This document shows positions 1-9,340 of a stretch of DNA of 64,000 bases, one piece after another. A program made the translations under genes and the position numbers. The DNA is from Cognatitamlana sp035818475. GTDB lineage: Bacteria > Bacteroidota > Bacteroidia > Flavobacteriales > Flavobacteriaceae. The DNA lies in the NCBI RefSeq assembly GCF_035818475.1, contig NZ_JAYMGV010000001.1, forward strand, positions 372,001 through 436,000, in the 5' to 3' direction. The first letter of the stretch is position 1. The number at the start of each line of letters is the position of its first letter. A model generated the notes under the pieces. It ran no database searches, had not been told where the DNA came from, and worked only from the letters and a program-made list of their open reading frames with translations.

Positions 1-492
1 TCTATACGGCTTATCTTTAGGATTCTGAGGTTTTACACCATTATTCAAACAGTATTCATCCCAACCAAAGTTTAAAATATCCTGATGTTTTCCACCCAAT
101 TGCCACTTTCCTACAATACATGTATTGTAACCGGCTTCTTGTAGAACATTCCCAAAAGTAACTTCTGTCTTAGGTAGTAATCCAAACTTTTCATAGTTTC
201 TGAAATTATACTTACCTGTCATTATTTTTACACGGGAAGGGGTACATAATGGTTGTGCAAAACAGTTTTCAAATTTCATTCCTTCTGACGCTAATCTATC
301 TAAGTTAGGCGTTTTGTAATCTAATCCGCCATGAGCTCCAACAGTTTCCTTACCCATATCATCAGTCATTATTATGATTATATTGGGTCTGTCTTCACTA
401 TTTTTCTGGCTATTAGCAAATAGTGCTAATACACATAATAGTGCAGTGAAAATTATTTTTTTCTGTTCCTCAATTTTATATTGCATAATCAT
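1..492 (-). CDS. S1 family sulfatase, N-terminal part (runs off the window)
   Basis: This is the start of a formylglycine-dependent sulfatase that desulfates a glycan, probably in the periplasm. Only the first 160 or so residues are inside the window. Counting from the ATG at 486, a signal peptide covers about residues 1-26. It is followed by the metal-binding Asp pair in IIIIMTDDMG (about 41-43) and the maturation motif CTPSR starting at Cys81, which would be converted to formylglycine. Two in-frame starts are possible, at 492 and 486. It lies 15 bp after the stop of the next sulfatase on the same strand, so the two are probably co-transcribed. The C-terminus and subfamily cannot be judged. 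Confidence 0.9.
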   Translation of the reverse strand, partial: MIMQYKIEEQKKIIFTALLCVLALFANSQKNSEDRPNIIIIMTDDMGKETVGAHGGLDYKTPNLDRLASEGMKFENCFAQPLCTPSRVKIMTGKYNFRNYEKFGLLPKTEVTFGNVLQEAGYNTCIVGKWQLGGKHQDILNFGWDEYCLNNGVKPQNPKDKPYR

Positions 493-507
493 ATTAAATA
501 GTCTTCT

Positions 508-2007
508 TTATTGCTTATTTGTAAATTTTTTAGTTCTGGTATAGGGCTGCTTAAATAATGGTTTTCCGTTCAAAGGCATAGCCGCTCCCCAAGTATTATA
601 TTTTTCTTGCAATCTTTTTGCTATTTCAGGATACTTATCTTTTAAATTATGCTTTTCATACGGATCTTCGGCTAGGTTAAAAAGGCGTGTTTCAACAGAT
701 TTTGGTGCTCCGGGTACTTTTTCTCCATGCTCTTTTATGGTTAACATATTTTCATTTAATTCCTGATCGTTCCATGTTAATTTCCAGTCCCCATCCCTAA
801 TTGCATAATCGTCTTGATATGTCCAATAGAGCACCTCATGGGGGCGTTCTTTTTTAGTGCCCTGTATGTATGGTAATAAATTAACACCGCTTAAATGGTC
901 TTCTTTTGTTGAAACTCCAATATTTTCAGCAATAGTTGGTAAGATATCTATTGAAATTACTGGTTTATCATATACCTGCCCCGGAGTGGTTTTCCCTGGC
1001 CATTTCATGATAAAAGGTACACGTATACCGCCTTCATAAGTATCCCCCTTAAACCCTTTAAGACCTCCTGTTGAAGACATTGCTGTTTCTCCGTAGTTAT
1101 GCTTGTAATGACCAGCGATACCTTTGGGTGACCCATTATCAGATAAAAAGATAATCACGGTATTGTCATCAATATTTTTCTCTTTTAACTTATTCATCAT
1201 TGCCCCAACACCATCATCAATAGCTAAAGTCATTCCTGCTAATATTCTACGGTACTTCAGTTTAATATCTCTTTCCTTGTCTACTCTTTCCAGATAATTA
1301 TCAGGAACAGACCAAGGGTAGTGAACCGCATTATAAGCTACGTATAACAGGAAAGGTTTATCACTATTTTTATCAATAAAATCAACAGCTTCTTCATTAA
1401 ACTTGTCTGTTAAATAATCTCCTTTATTATAGTCAACAATATCACTATTTCGTTGAATTGGCCATTCATTTGCTTTTTTATGATCGTATGATTTTGCAGC
1501 ATTAAAATAATCGTGCCCTCCTATGTAAAACCCATAAAAATAATCCCAGTTTCTGTTTTCTGGTTTAAATTCATCTTTGGCATAACCCATATGCCATTTA
1601 CCAATAGCTCCTGTTGTATATCCTGCTTGTTTAACATAATCTGAAATCATTTTTTCATCTGCAGGAAAGCCGTCTTTGGCATTCTTGCCAAAATTCCCCC
1701 ATATACCTATCTCATCACTATAGCGCCCTGACAAAAGAGATGTTCTTGATGGCCCACATACCGAGCAAGTCACATAACCTTGTGAAAATTGTGTTCCTTC
1801 TGAGGCTAATTTATCAATATTAGGTGTTAGCATGTCATCTGCTCCCTGATACCCAACATCTCCCCATCCCATATCATCTACCAAAACTATAATGAAGTTT
1901 GGCTTTTTTTCGGTATTCAAAACTTTACTATTAGTTGCTGTTTTACAACCAATAACTATACTACTTAAAATAACAATTAATAAAACGGTATTAAATCTTA
2001 ACATCAT
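508..2007 (-). CDS. S1 family sulfatase, lipoprotein
   Basis: A complete 499-residue sulfatase of the alkaline phosphatase superfamily. The N-terminus is a lipoprotein signal with lipobox Cys at residue 21 (IVIGC). Metal ligands DD lie at about 44-45 and the formylglycine motif CGPSR begins at Cys84. The DNG metal site occurs in FLSDNGSP, followed by the GGLKGFKGDTYEGGIRVPF stretch typical of arylsulfatase A/GALNS-like S1 enzymes. It closely resembles the sulfatase at 14872-16380 in layout. A 307-bp gap precedes it, so it may start its own transcript. The substrate is not readable from sequence; the context implies a sulfated polysaccharide. Confidence 0.95.
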   Translation of the reverse strand: MMLRFNTVLLIVILSSIVIGCKTATNSKVLNTEKKPNFIIVLVDDMGWGDVGYQGADDMLTPNIDKLASEGTQFSQGYVTCSVCGPSRTSLLSGRYSDEIGIWGNFGKNAKDGFPADEKMISDYVKQAGYTTGAIGKWHMGYAKDEFKPENRNWDYFYGFYIGGHDYFNAAKSYDHKKANEWPIQRNSDIVDYNKGDYLTDKFNEEAVDFIDKNSDKPFLLYVAYNAVHYPWSVPDNYLERVDKERDIKLKYRRILAGMTLAIDDGVGAMMNKLKEKNIDDNTVIIFLSDNGSPKGIAGHYKHNYGETAMSSTGGLKGFKGDTYEGGIRVPFIMKWPGKTTPGQVYDKPVISIDILPTIAENIGVSTKEDHLSGVNLLPYIQGTKKERPHEVLYWTYQDDYAIRDGDWKLTWNDQELNENMLTIKEHGEKVPGAPKSVETRLFNLAEDPYEKHNLKDKYPEIAKRLQEKYNTWGAAMPLNGKPLFKQPYTRTKKFTNKQ

Positions 2008-2314
2008 AAAAAATTATATTAGTTGCATAAATTATACGCGCTGCTGAATTTTAACTCATTAAACAAAGCCTTTATTTTGAAGAGGGATAGGGCTTAAATG
2101 TATTTATTCTTGGAGTATTTATAGCTACTTCAAAAATACTACACAGCATTTGTTAAAAAACTGAAAAACAATTATTTAAAATCACAGTCTTTTTATAATA
2201 TTCATGACAAACAACCTATAACCACTTATTTTAAGCTACTTTACCATGTCATGTTTTCTATAAATAAATGACAAGTTTTTAGATTAACATCATGCTCTTT
2301 AGGCTTAATACCAG
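2008..2314. other. 307-bp intergenic region before the sulfatase gene
   Basis: No gene is seen here. At 2125-2143, in reversed orientation, is a weak relative of the direct repeat found upstream of three other genes in the window: CTACTTCA, 3 bp, ATACTACA, with 11-bp periodicity. The rest is AT-rich without a clear hairpin. Confidence 0.5.
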
Positions 2315-3901
2315 CTATTTTCTGATGAATTTTAGCCTGATCCTATCATCAATATTCAATATGTACACCCCTGATGAAAAATGACTCACATCAATGGAGC
2401 CATCACCCCTTAAATTAAACTCTTGTTCAATTCCTAATACATTATATATAGAAACTGATTCTAAATCTTTTATCCCTTTTACAAATAAGTCATCACCCTT
2501 AACCGGGTTAGGATATAACTTAACCTGCTGTTTTAGATCAAAACGTTTTGATGACAATGTAGAAAAGTTAAAATCATTATAAGTACTAAAAAAATCAGAC
2601 CCGCAATACTCAGGCAAAGTGGCTATTCCAAAAACCAATGGAGCAAAATCAACACCTTGTATCTTTGGAGCTAACCAGGTAGGCTCTTTAATGCTATACC
2701 GCCAAACTACTTTTTTAGAAGTGTCCCATGGAAGGCTGTACACTCCTTTATTATTAGTATATAGAGACAAGAAATCATCTTTTGAACCGGGATTTACCGG
2801 CATATAAGCTGCTAAAGTATGTGGTGACACAATCACAAAAGGGTTCTTATCTATTTTATCAACCGAATAATGTGCTTTATTTAAATCTATTGGATCGGTT
2901 CCGGGGTCTATTCCACTACCTGCACTCATGGCCCATTCATAAGGTTCTATAGTAATGGTATTATCTGCTATATCTGCATTTTGAAACCAAACTTTATCTG
3001 CATTCTTAATATTTTCCATATAATGCAAATACCCTTTTCCGTCTATATCTCCCCCGCTATTAGTGGTATAATAATTACACAAATAGTATGGCATTTGATA
3101 GGTGTGTTCTGCTTGAAAGTTTAAATTCTTTACTGTTAAAATATCATAGTTACCATAATTCACTTTGTATAAATTTGCTGTTTGAGCGTACCACATATCC
3201 CATAATCTTTGAGCGGGACCCGTCGGGCTTGATTCTTGCTCTTGCTTATACGCCAGCCATGCTACTAAAACATATTCATTATATGGTCGGGTAATATTAT
3301 TCCCAGGGCCTGTCCCATCTTCATTTATTGCCAGGTATAATCCACCTCCATTGGCATCAGTATTAGGATCAACTACTGCTACTGACCAATCTATACTATT
3401 TAAAAGCGTATCTGCTAATGCTGTTATCTGACTGGCTTTAGGGTGACTGCTAAAATAATTTTTACAGAATCGTACTCCCGACATGAAAACAGCGTTGTCT
3501 ACCGTACTGAATTCTGAAGTTCCAACTCCAGTTAATTTATTGAAAAAATGACGATAATAGCCTGTTGGATTCCGATCTGGTGTAAACCCATTTCCTCCGG
3601 CAGAAAGCGTGGTTAAGGTTTCTATTACCAGATCTTCAGCATCAGTGATCCATCCCATTTTATCAGCAATACAAACGGTTACCAAAGCCATTCCATCTAC
3701 TGCAATTGATGAATTGGCTAGATCGTTATTATTATTTAGGTTTATTTTTGCCTGATAAATCCCCGTTAAAGGATCTCTCATTCGTTCATAAACACTATAT
3801 GAATTCCTAAACAATTCTGTTAACGTAGTATTCTCCTGCCCGTAAGCTGTTATAAACAACAAGCAAATCAATATACTGTGTAATACTTTATTAAGTTTCA
3901 T
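2315..3901 (-). CDS. GH144-like (PF10091-type) glycoside hydrolase with T9SS sorting tail
   Basis: A 528-residue secreted protein that looks like a divergent member of the (alpha/alpha)6-barrel glycoamylase-like family around GH144, whose characterised members act on beta-1,2-glucan. Support is the N-terminal pattern (YxAYxR-like start, DPLTGIY, then the acidic segment TSEFSTVDNAVFMSG), which parallels the clearer relatives at 8000-9328 and 18683-20023. A signal peptide covers about residues 1-21. The last 70 residues are a T9SS type A tail (VKLYPNPVKGDDLFV ... GVYILNI), so it is exported across the outer membrane, unlike its two lipoprotein paralogues. It lies between a GH3 and a sulfatase. 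The family call is moderate and the activity unknown. Confidence 0.7.
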   Translation of the reverse strand: MKLNKVLHSILICLLFITAYGQENTTLTELFRNSYSVYERMRDPLTGIYQAKINLNNNNDLANSSIAVDGMALVTVCIADKMGWITDAEDLVIETLTTLSAGGNGFTPDRNPTGYYRHFFNKLTGVGTSEFSTVDNAVFMSGVRFCKNYFSSHPKASQITALADTLLNSIDWSVAVVDPNTDANGGGLYLAINEDGTGPGNNITRPYNEYVLVAWLAYKQEQESSPTGPAQRLWDMWYAQTANLYKVNYGNYDILTVKNLNFQAEHTYQMPYYLCNYYTTNSGGDIDGKGYLHYMENIKNADKVWFQNADIADNTITIEPYEWAMSAGSGIDPGTDPIDLNKAHYSVDKIDKNPFVIVSPHTLAAYMPVNPGSKDDFLSLYTNNKGVYSLPWDTSKKVVWRYSIKEPTWLAPKIQGVDFAPLVFGIATLPEYCGSDFFSTYNDFNFSTLSSKRFDLKQQVKLYPNPVKGDDLFVKGIKDLESVSIYNVLGIEQEFNLRGDGSIDVSHFSSGVYILNIDDRIRLKFIRK

Positions 3902-3995
3902 TTGTTTAAGACTTATCTATTCATTCCATAACATATTATCACCGACTGCATCAAAAACATGGTCTCATTTTACAAATGCATTTCTATCATCGTTA

Positions 3996-6251
3996 TTATT
4001 TTAACCAGTTTATTTTAACTTCTTTTACCTGAGCTGAACTGGTTCCTATATAAATATTGAAATCACCACTTTCCCAATCATACTTTAAATCACTATTGAA
4101 AAATTTCAGCTCATTAGGTGTTATTTTAAATGTAACTGTTTTTGACTCCTGAGGTTTTAAATGCACTTTATTAAAACCTTTAAGTTCTTTTACTGCCCTT
4201 GAAACTGAAGCTATAGGGTCATTAATATATAATTGAACGATTTCTTCACCGGCATAATCTCCTGTATTAGTTATTGTTACAGATGCCTGAAGCATGTCAT
4301 CTCCTTTTAATTGGCTTTTATTCAAGGTAATCTCAGAATAGTCAAAATTGGTATAACTTAATCCATAACCAAAAGGGTATAAAGGTGTATTAGGGATATC
4401 CAGATACTTTGTTGTGAATTTAAAATCACTCTTTGGTCTTCCTGTTTTTTTATGATTATAGTACACCGGAATTTGTCCTACATGACGTGGAAATGTTGCC
4501 GTGAGTTTTCCTGATGGGTTATAATCGCCAAACAAAACTTCTGCTATAGCATGACCAGCTTCTATTCCTAAATGCCAGGTTTCTAATATAGCATCAACAT
4601 TACTATTTTCCCAGGTTAGCGTCATAGGCCTTCCATTTCCTAAAACCAAAACAACCGGCTTACCTGTTTTTATCATAGCCTTTAATAAATTGATTTGATT
4701 TTCTGGTATACTAATATCTGCTCTACTTGCGGCTTCTCCAGACCAGGCTCTGGGTTCTCCCAGGTGAGCCAGGATAACATCTGATTTTTCAGCTGCCTCT
4801 ATAGCTTCTTTTAACAGTAATTCTGTTTTGTTATGATCCACTATAACCGAATCTCTTACTACAACATTTTTGTTATTAGTACGGTTTACATTTAATAAAT
4901 AAGGATCTGTTGTAAAATCAGCCCCTTTAGCATATAGGACCTCAGCTTTTCCTTTTAAAAGGTCTTTTACCCCTCTTAATAATGATACCACATGTGTAGT
5001 ATCTTTGGTATTAGCCCATGTTCCTAACATGTCTATTCTGGAATTGGCCAACGGACCAATTACAGCTATGGTGCCTTCTTTTTTTAATGGTAAGATATTT
5101 TTATTATTTCTTAACAAGACTATAGAACGCTTGGCTATTTCTCTAGCTGCTGTTTTATTGTTTGGGGTCAAAATATCTTTTTTTGCCCGCTTTGCATCAA
5201 AATATTTAAAAGGATCATCAAACAACCCTAATTTATATTTTGCTTCTAACACCACTCTGCAGACCTGATCTATCTCTTCTTGTGTAACCTTTCCTTCTGC
5301 TAAAGATGTCCCTAAAGTTCCTATAAATGATTGCCCAACCATATCAATATTCACTCCTGCTTTTAATGCCAAAACAGCGACTTCCTGAAGATCTCCAACA
5401 CCATGATGCATCATTTCATTGATAGCCGTAAAATCTGTAACAACCAGTCCGTTAAAGCCCCATTGTTCTCTTAAAAGGTCATTTAATAACCATTTATTTC
5501 CGGTTGCCGGTATTCCATCAACCAAATTAAAAGAAGTCATTGCACTTCCTGCTCCTGCTTCTATAGCGGCTTTGTAAGGTGGAAAATAATCTTGAAACAT
5601 AGTTAACCTACTCATATCAACAGTGTTGTAATCTCTACCGGCTTCTGAAGCTCCATATAGTGCAAAATGCTTTACACATGCCATAATGGTATTGTTAGCA
5701 GATAAATCATCTCCCTGATAGCCTTTAACCAGAGCTTCTCCTATTTTAGATCCTAAAAACGGATCTTCTCCTGCGCCTTCTGCTATACGCCCCCAACGTG
5801 GGTCTCTTGCAATATCTACCATAGGAGAATAGGTCCAGTTTATACCAACGGCACTTGCTTCTATTGCTGCAATTCTGGCACTTTTCTCAATTAAATCCAT
5901 ATCCCAGGTACAAGCCATGGCAAGAGGAATAGGAAAAATGGTTGCTGACCCATGAATAATATCTCTTCCATATAATAAAGGGATTCCCAATCGGGATTCA
6001 TTAACCGCTATTTCCTGACTTTTTCTACCTCCTGAAACTCCTATTAGCCCTTTTCTAATGATATCTTCTTTCCCCTCTCCATCTGATATAACAGGCAAGT
6101 TTCCTGCTCCTGAAGCTAAATTAAGCTGCCCTAACTTTTCCTCTAAAGTCATTTTACCCATTAGATCATCAATGAACTTATCCATTTCCGGGTTCTGAGC
6201 TGCAACACTAACTCCTATAAGCAGAAGTATTATAATCAGTTGTTTTTTCAT
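3996..6251 (-). CDS. bglX: GH3 beta-glucosidase-like enzyme (BglX type)
   Basis: A 751-residue GH3 exo-glycosidase with a cleavable signal peptide (about residues 1-18), so probably periplasmic. It shows the GH3 TIM barrel with MVDIARDPRWGRIAEGAGEDP, KHFALYGASEAGRDYNTVD, and the nucleophile Asp in GLVVTDFTAINEM. The alpha/beta sandwich and a C-terminal fibronectin III-like domain (GEEIVQLYINDPIASVSRAVKELKGF) follow. Length and order are typical of BglX. It would release terminal sugars, usually beta-glucosyl or beta-xylosyl, from oligosaccharides made by the neighbouring sulfatases and GH144-like proteins. A paralogue lies at 16381-18672. Fold and family are certain; the true sugar is not. 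Confidence 0.93.
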   Translation of the reverse strand: MKKQLIIILLLIGVSVAAQNPEMDKFIDDLMGKMTLEEKLGQLNLASGAGNLPVISDGEGKEDIIRKGLIGVSGGRKSQEIAVNESRLGIPLLYGRDIIHGSATIFPIPLAMACTWDMDLIEKSARIAAIEASAVGINWTYSPMVDIARDPRWGRIAEGAGEDPFLGSKIGEALVKGYQGDDLSANNTIMACVKHFALYGASEAGRDYNTVDMSRLTMFQDYFPPYKAAIEAGAGSAMTSFNLVDGIPATGNKWLLNDLLREQWGFNGLVVTDFTAINEMMHHGVGDLQEVAVLALKAGVNIDMVGQSFIGTLGTSLAEGKVTQEEIDQVCRVVLEAKYKLGLFDDPFKYFDAKRAKKDILTPNNKTAAREIAKRSIVLLRNNKNILPLKKEGTIAVIGPLANSRIDMLGTWANTKDTTHVVSLLRGVKDLLKGKAEVLYAKGADFTTDPYLLNVNRTNNKNVVVRDSVIVDHNKTELLLKEAIEAAEKSDVILAHLGEPRAWSGEAASRADISIPENQINLLKAMIKTGKPVVLVLGNGRPMTLTWENSNVDAILETWHLGIEAGHAIAEVLFGDYNPSGKLTATFPRHVGQIPVYYNHKKTGRPKSDFKFTTKYLDIPNTPLYPFGYGLSYTNFDYSEITLNKSQLKGDDMLQASVTITNTGDYAGEEIVQLYINDPIASVSRAVKELKGFNKVHLKPQESKTVTFKITPNELKFFNSDLKYDWESGDFNIYIGTSSAQVKEVKINWLK

Positions 6252-6301
6252 TTTAATTAGTTATCCGTCTTAGGGTGAACATCTATTCTAACTCAATTAA
6301 T

Positions 6302-7948
6302 CTATTTTCTGCTTTCTTGAAAGCGCTCTTTATACATATCAATATACTTCTTATCCAACTCTTTTGAATCTTTATATTTCACCCTTAAGGCTGCCAATTT
6401 TTGGGTTAAATCTTTTACAATATCAGCATACTCCGGGTCGTTATAGACATTCTTCATTTCAAGGGTGTCCTTTTCACGATCATAAAGCTCCCATTCATCA
6501 ATATCATCATAAAAATGAACCAGCTTATACTTTGTGGTCACTATAGCATAATGGCGTTTAACCATATGTGGTCCCGGATATTCATAATAATGATAGTATA
6601 CAGCATCCCGGTTCCAGCTTTCCTCTTCACCCTTAAGTAAAGGCATTAAGCTTTCTCCCTGCATATCTGATGGCGCCAATACACCTGCTGCTTCTAATAT
6701 GGTTTGTGCAAAATCTAAATTTTGTACCATTTGGTTAGAGGTTGTCCCTTCTTTTATAACATGAGGCCAACGTACCAATAATGGTGTTTTAAAGGATTCA
6801 TCATAAACGAATCTTTTGTCAAACCAGCCATGTTCTCCTAAATAAAAGCCCTGGTCTGAAGTGTATACTACAATGGTATTATCACTCAAATTATTTTCAT
6901 CTAAATAATCCAAAACCCGTCCTACATTTTCATCAACCGCTGCAATACATCCTAAATAATCTTGCATATATCTTTGATATCTCCATTTCATCAAATCATT
7001 AGCTGTCATATTTGGATATGCTTTTTTAAAGTCCTCATTAACCTCCATATAAGTGGCATCCCACTCATCTTTCTGTGCTTTTGTAAAACGGCTATACTTT
7101 TTATCAAACAATCTGCCTCCCCATTTACTGGTTCCTTCCATGTTTAACTCCTTTATCACTTCCGGATATATTTTTGAATCTGCTGCATAGGTCATATGAG
7201 TTAACAAATTCATCTCTGCTTCTTTAGCGGCAGAACCTCTTCCTTGATAATCATCAAATAGTGTTTCTGGCTCCGGAAATGTTTTTTTGGTATATTCTTT
7301 AAAATGTCTTGGTGCCGGAAACCATTCTCTATGTGGTGCCTTGTGCAAATACATTAATAAAAATGGCTTCTCAGGATCTCTACGCTCCTCCATCCAATCT
7401 AATGTTAGATCTGTAATAATATCTGTAACATAACCTTCTATTTTTATATTCCCTGTATTTGTTATGAATTCAGGATTGTAATAATCACCTTGTCCTGGTA
7501 AGATTTTAAACTCATCAAATCCTTTAGGGTTATTTCCAAAATGAAGTTTTCCAAACATAGCTGTTTGATAGCCTGCTTTTTGTAAGAGTTGTGGAAAAGT
7601 AACATTGGTTGAATCAAATGGAAAATGATTATCAATTTTTCCGGTTAAATGTGTATGCTTACCTGTTAAAATTGTGGCTCTTGATGGCGCACAGATAGAA
7701 TTTGTAACACAAGCATTTTTAAATAACATCCCTTCTTTTGCTATTCTATCAATACTTGGTGTCTCAATAAGTTTATTGCTGTAAGCACTAATAGCCTGAT
7801 ATGCATGATCATCACTCATCATGAAAATGATATTTGGCCTTTTTTTAGCTACTGGTTTACTTTTTTCTTTACAAGATGTAAATCCTGAAATAAAAAATAG
7901 TAATATCAATGTTTTAATGAGATAAATTCTTGACAATTTATTTTTCAT
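6302..7948 (-). CDS. S1 family sulfatase (DUF4976-type C-terminus), lipoprotein
   Basis: A 548-residue sulfatase with lipobox Cys26 (SGFTSC). The metal DD is at about 45-46 (MMSDDHAYQA) and the formylglycine motif CAPSR starts at Cys86. TSDQGFYLGEHGWFDKRF carries the second metal site, and the C-terminal region (WELYDREKDTLEMKNVYND) resembles the DUF4976 segment common in N-sulfoglucosamine sulfohydrolase or iduronate sulfatase-like enzymes. It is a close paralogue of 31164-32807 and more distantly of 13212-14825. It lies 50 bp after the GH3 start on the same strand, within the PUL. The exact sulfate ester is unknown. Confidence 0.95.
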   Translation of the reverse strand: MKNKLSRIYLIKTLILLFFISGFTSCKEKSKPVAKKRPNIIFMMSDDHAYQAISAYSNKLIETPSIDRIAKEGMLFKNACVTNSICAPSRATILTGKHTHLTGKIDNHFPFDSTNVTFPQLLQKAGYQTAMFGKLHFGNNPKGFDEFKILPGQGDYYNPEFITNTGNIKIEGYVTDIITDLTLDWMEERRDPEKPFLLMYLHKAPHREWFPAPRHFKEYTKKTFPEPETLFDDYQGRGSAAKEAEMNLLTHMTYAADSKIYPEVIKELNMEGTSKWGGRLFDKKYSRFTKAQKDEWDATYMEVNEDFKKAYPNMTANDLMKWRYQRYMQDYLGCIAAVDENVGRVLDYLDENNLSDNTIVVYTSDQGFYLGEHGWFDKRFVYDESFKTPLLVRWPHVIKEGTTSNQMVQNLDFAQTILEAAGVLAPSDMQGESLMPLLKGEEESWNRDAVYYHYYEYPGPHMVKRHYAIVTTKYKLVHFYDDIDEWELYDREKDTLEMKNVYNDPEYADIVKDLTQKLAALRVKYKDSKELDKKYIDMYKERFQESRK

Positions 7949-7999
7949 AATTTGAAATTTTTGGTTTGCAAATTGAGTTTTAGTTCTATTCTTTAGTAG

Positions 8000-9328
8000 T
8001 TACAAATTCTTAAACTTAGCCTTTTTCATACCTGTTTGCACATATGGAATGTCCATGAAACGTTTCCAGATAGACCCACTTCTATAATTTTCAATTGATA
8101 AAACCTCATTCCCTTTATCAATACCTAAATAGGTGTCATCATACCAATTTTGATAGGGGTTAAAAGAATCTACAAATCCGTATTCCTTGAATATTTTGTC
8201 GCCGTAGTTTTGGTACATATACTTAATAGCTCTTAATGACTCTTCGGGAATAAATGATAAGGAAGCCAATACTGCTGATGGCGCTAATGTGCCATTATAA
8301 GGGTGTGAAAACCCTAAATAACCATCACGCCCTGCAATTGCCGTCCACCCCCAAAGTTCTTCCGGGTAACCATGCGCATAGCCCCAACTGTTAGTATATT
8401 CTTTATTAGCTTTTAACGCATTTATACTCATTTTATAATAATCTACATAATCATCAGATTTATTTCTGAAGTCATACCAACAAGCAGGAAATTGATAGAT
8501 ATAGGCTAGGGGTTGTAATACGCCGTGAGGGGTTAGAAATTCTCCTATATCATTATACGGTTTTATGGGAATAAACCCTTTACCACTGGCCCAGGCACTC
8601 CAACTGGCATCAGGTAATGTATATGTAGGTGACCCCAGACCTAATAAATAAACTAAATTATACTCGTTGTAGCCTTTGTAAACGGCTACCGGTTTCATTT
8701 CCGGCCTCCAACCGCCTACAACCGCTTTCTCTTCATTTATATATTTATCCCATTGGGCATTTTTGTATATTTTATCCGCCAAAATTGCGACTTCGGTACC
8801 TTTAAAATATTCCATAACATCTAAGACACCTGCCATTAAAATAGCAGTATCTATAGTTGAAACTTCAGATTTCCCATTACGTTTTCCTGTATCTATATTA
8901 AAAAAATGGTAGAAAAAACCGTACTTACCTTCTACACAAAAATCATCAGGATTATTTGGGTCTTTATAATAACTATTTAATGTTAGTAATATTCTTTTAT
9001 AGGCTTCATCTTTTGTTATCCAGCCTCTTTCAACGCCAACAATAAAAGCTGACAAACCAAAGCCTGAAGTTGCTACACTGGTACGTCTATTTTTACTATG
9101 CCCATCATAAATAAGCCCTGTGTTTTCATCAAAACCTTCCCAAAAAAAGTCAAACGCTTTATGTTGCACCAGGTCTAAAAACCCCTGGTCTTCTTTTGAT
9201 AAATCTTTCCAAGCATATGATTTTTTTGGTGCTTTTTTATCCGGTTCATTTTTACAAGAATAACTTATAAAAATGAGCAGTCCTAAAAATAAAACAATTT
9301 GATTTTTTTTCAATTTAATTATATTCAT
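8000..9328 (-). CDS. GH144-like (glycoamylase family) lipoprotein
   Basis: A 442-residue lipoprotein (lipobox ISYSC near residue 25) of the PF10091/GH144-like (alpha/alpha)6-barrel group. Diagnostic stretches are FDFFWEGFDENTGLIYD near the N-terminus, TSGFGLSAFIVGVERGWITK, the acidic segment SEVSTIDTAILMAG, WGWTAIAGRDGYLGFSHPYNGTLAPSA and the C-terminal ENYRSGSIWKRFM. Characterised GH144 members are endo-beta-1,2-glucanases, but the Pfam family is broader, so the linkage cut here is inferred only as a glucan-like or glycan backbone. It lies between an FGE-like gene (12-bp gap) and a sulfatase, indicating co-transcription. Confidence 0.88.
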   Translation of the reverse strand: MNIIKLKKNQIVLFLGLLIFISYSCKNEPDKKAPKKSYAWKDLSKEDQGFLDLVQHKAFDFFWEGFDENTGLIYDGHSKNRRTSVATSGFGLSAFIVGVERGWITKDEAYKRILLTLNSYYKDPNNPDDFCVEGKYGFFYHFFNIDTGKRNGKSEVSTIDTAILMAGVLDVMEYFKGTEVAILADKIYKNAQWDKYINEEKAVVGGWRPEMKPVAVYKGYNEYNLVYLLGLGSPTYTLPDASWSAWASGKGFIPIKPYNDIGEFLTPHGVLQPLAYIYQFPACWYDFRNKSDDYVDYYKMSINALKANKEYTNSWGYAHGYPEELWGWTAIAGRDGYLGFSHPYNGTLAPSAVLASLSFIPEESLRAIKYMYQNYGDKIFKEYGFVDSFNPYQNWYDDTYLGIDKGNEVLSIENYRSGSIWKRFMDIPYVQTGMKKAKFKNL

Positions 9329-9340
9329 CTTTAATACGTT

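Noticed and set aside
2125..2143. Fourth copy of the direct-repeat operator
   Set aside because: Only partly matches (one half-site with two mismatches) and is in the opposite orientation to the other three; kept as a note in the intergenic entry.
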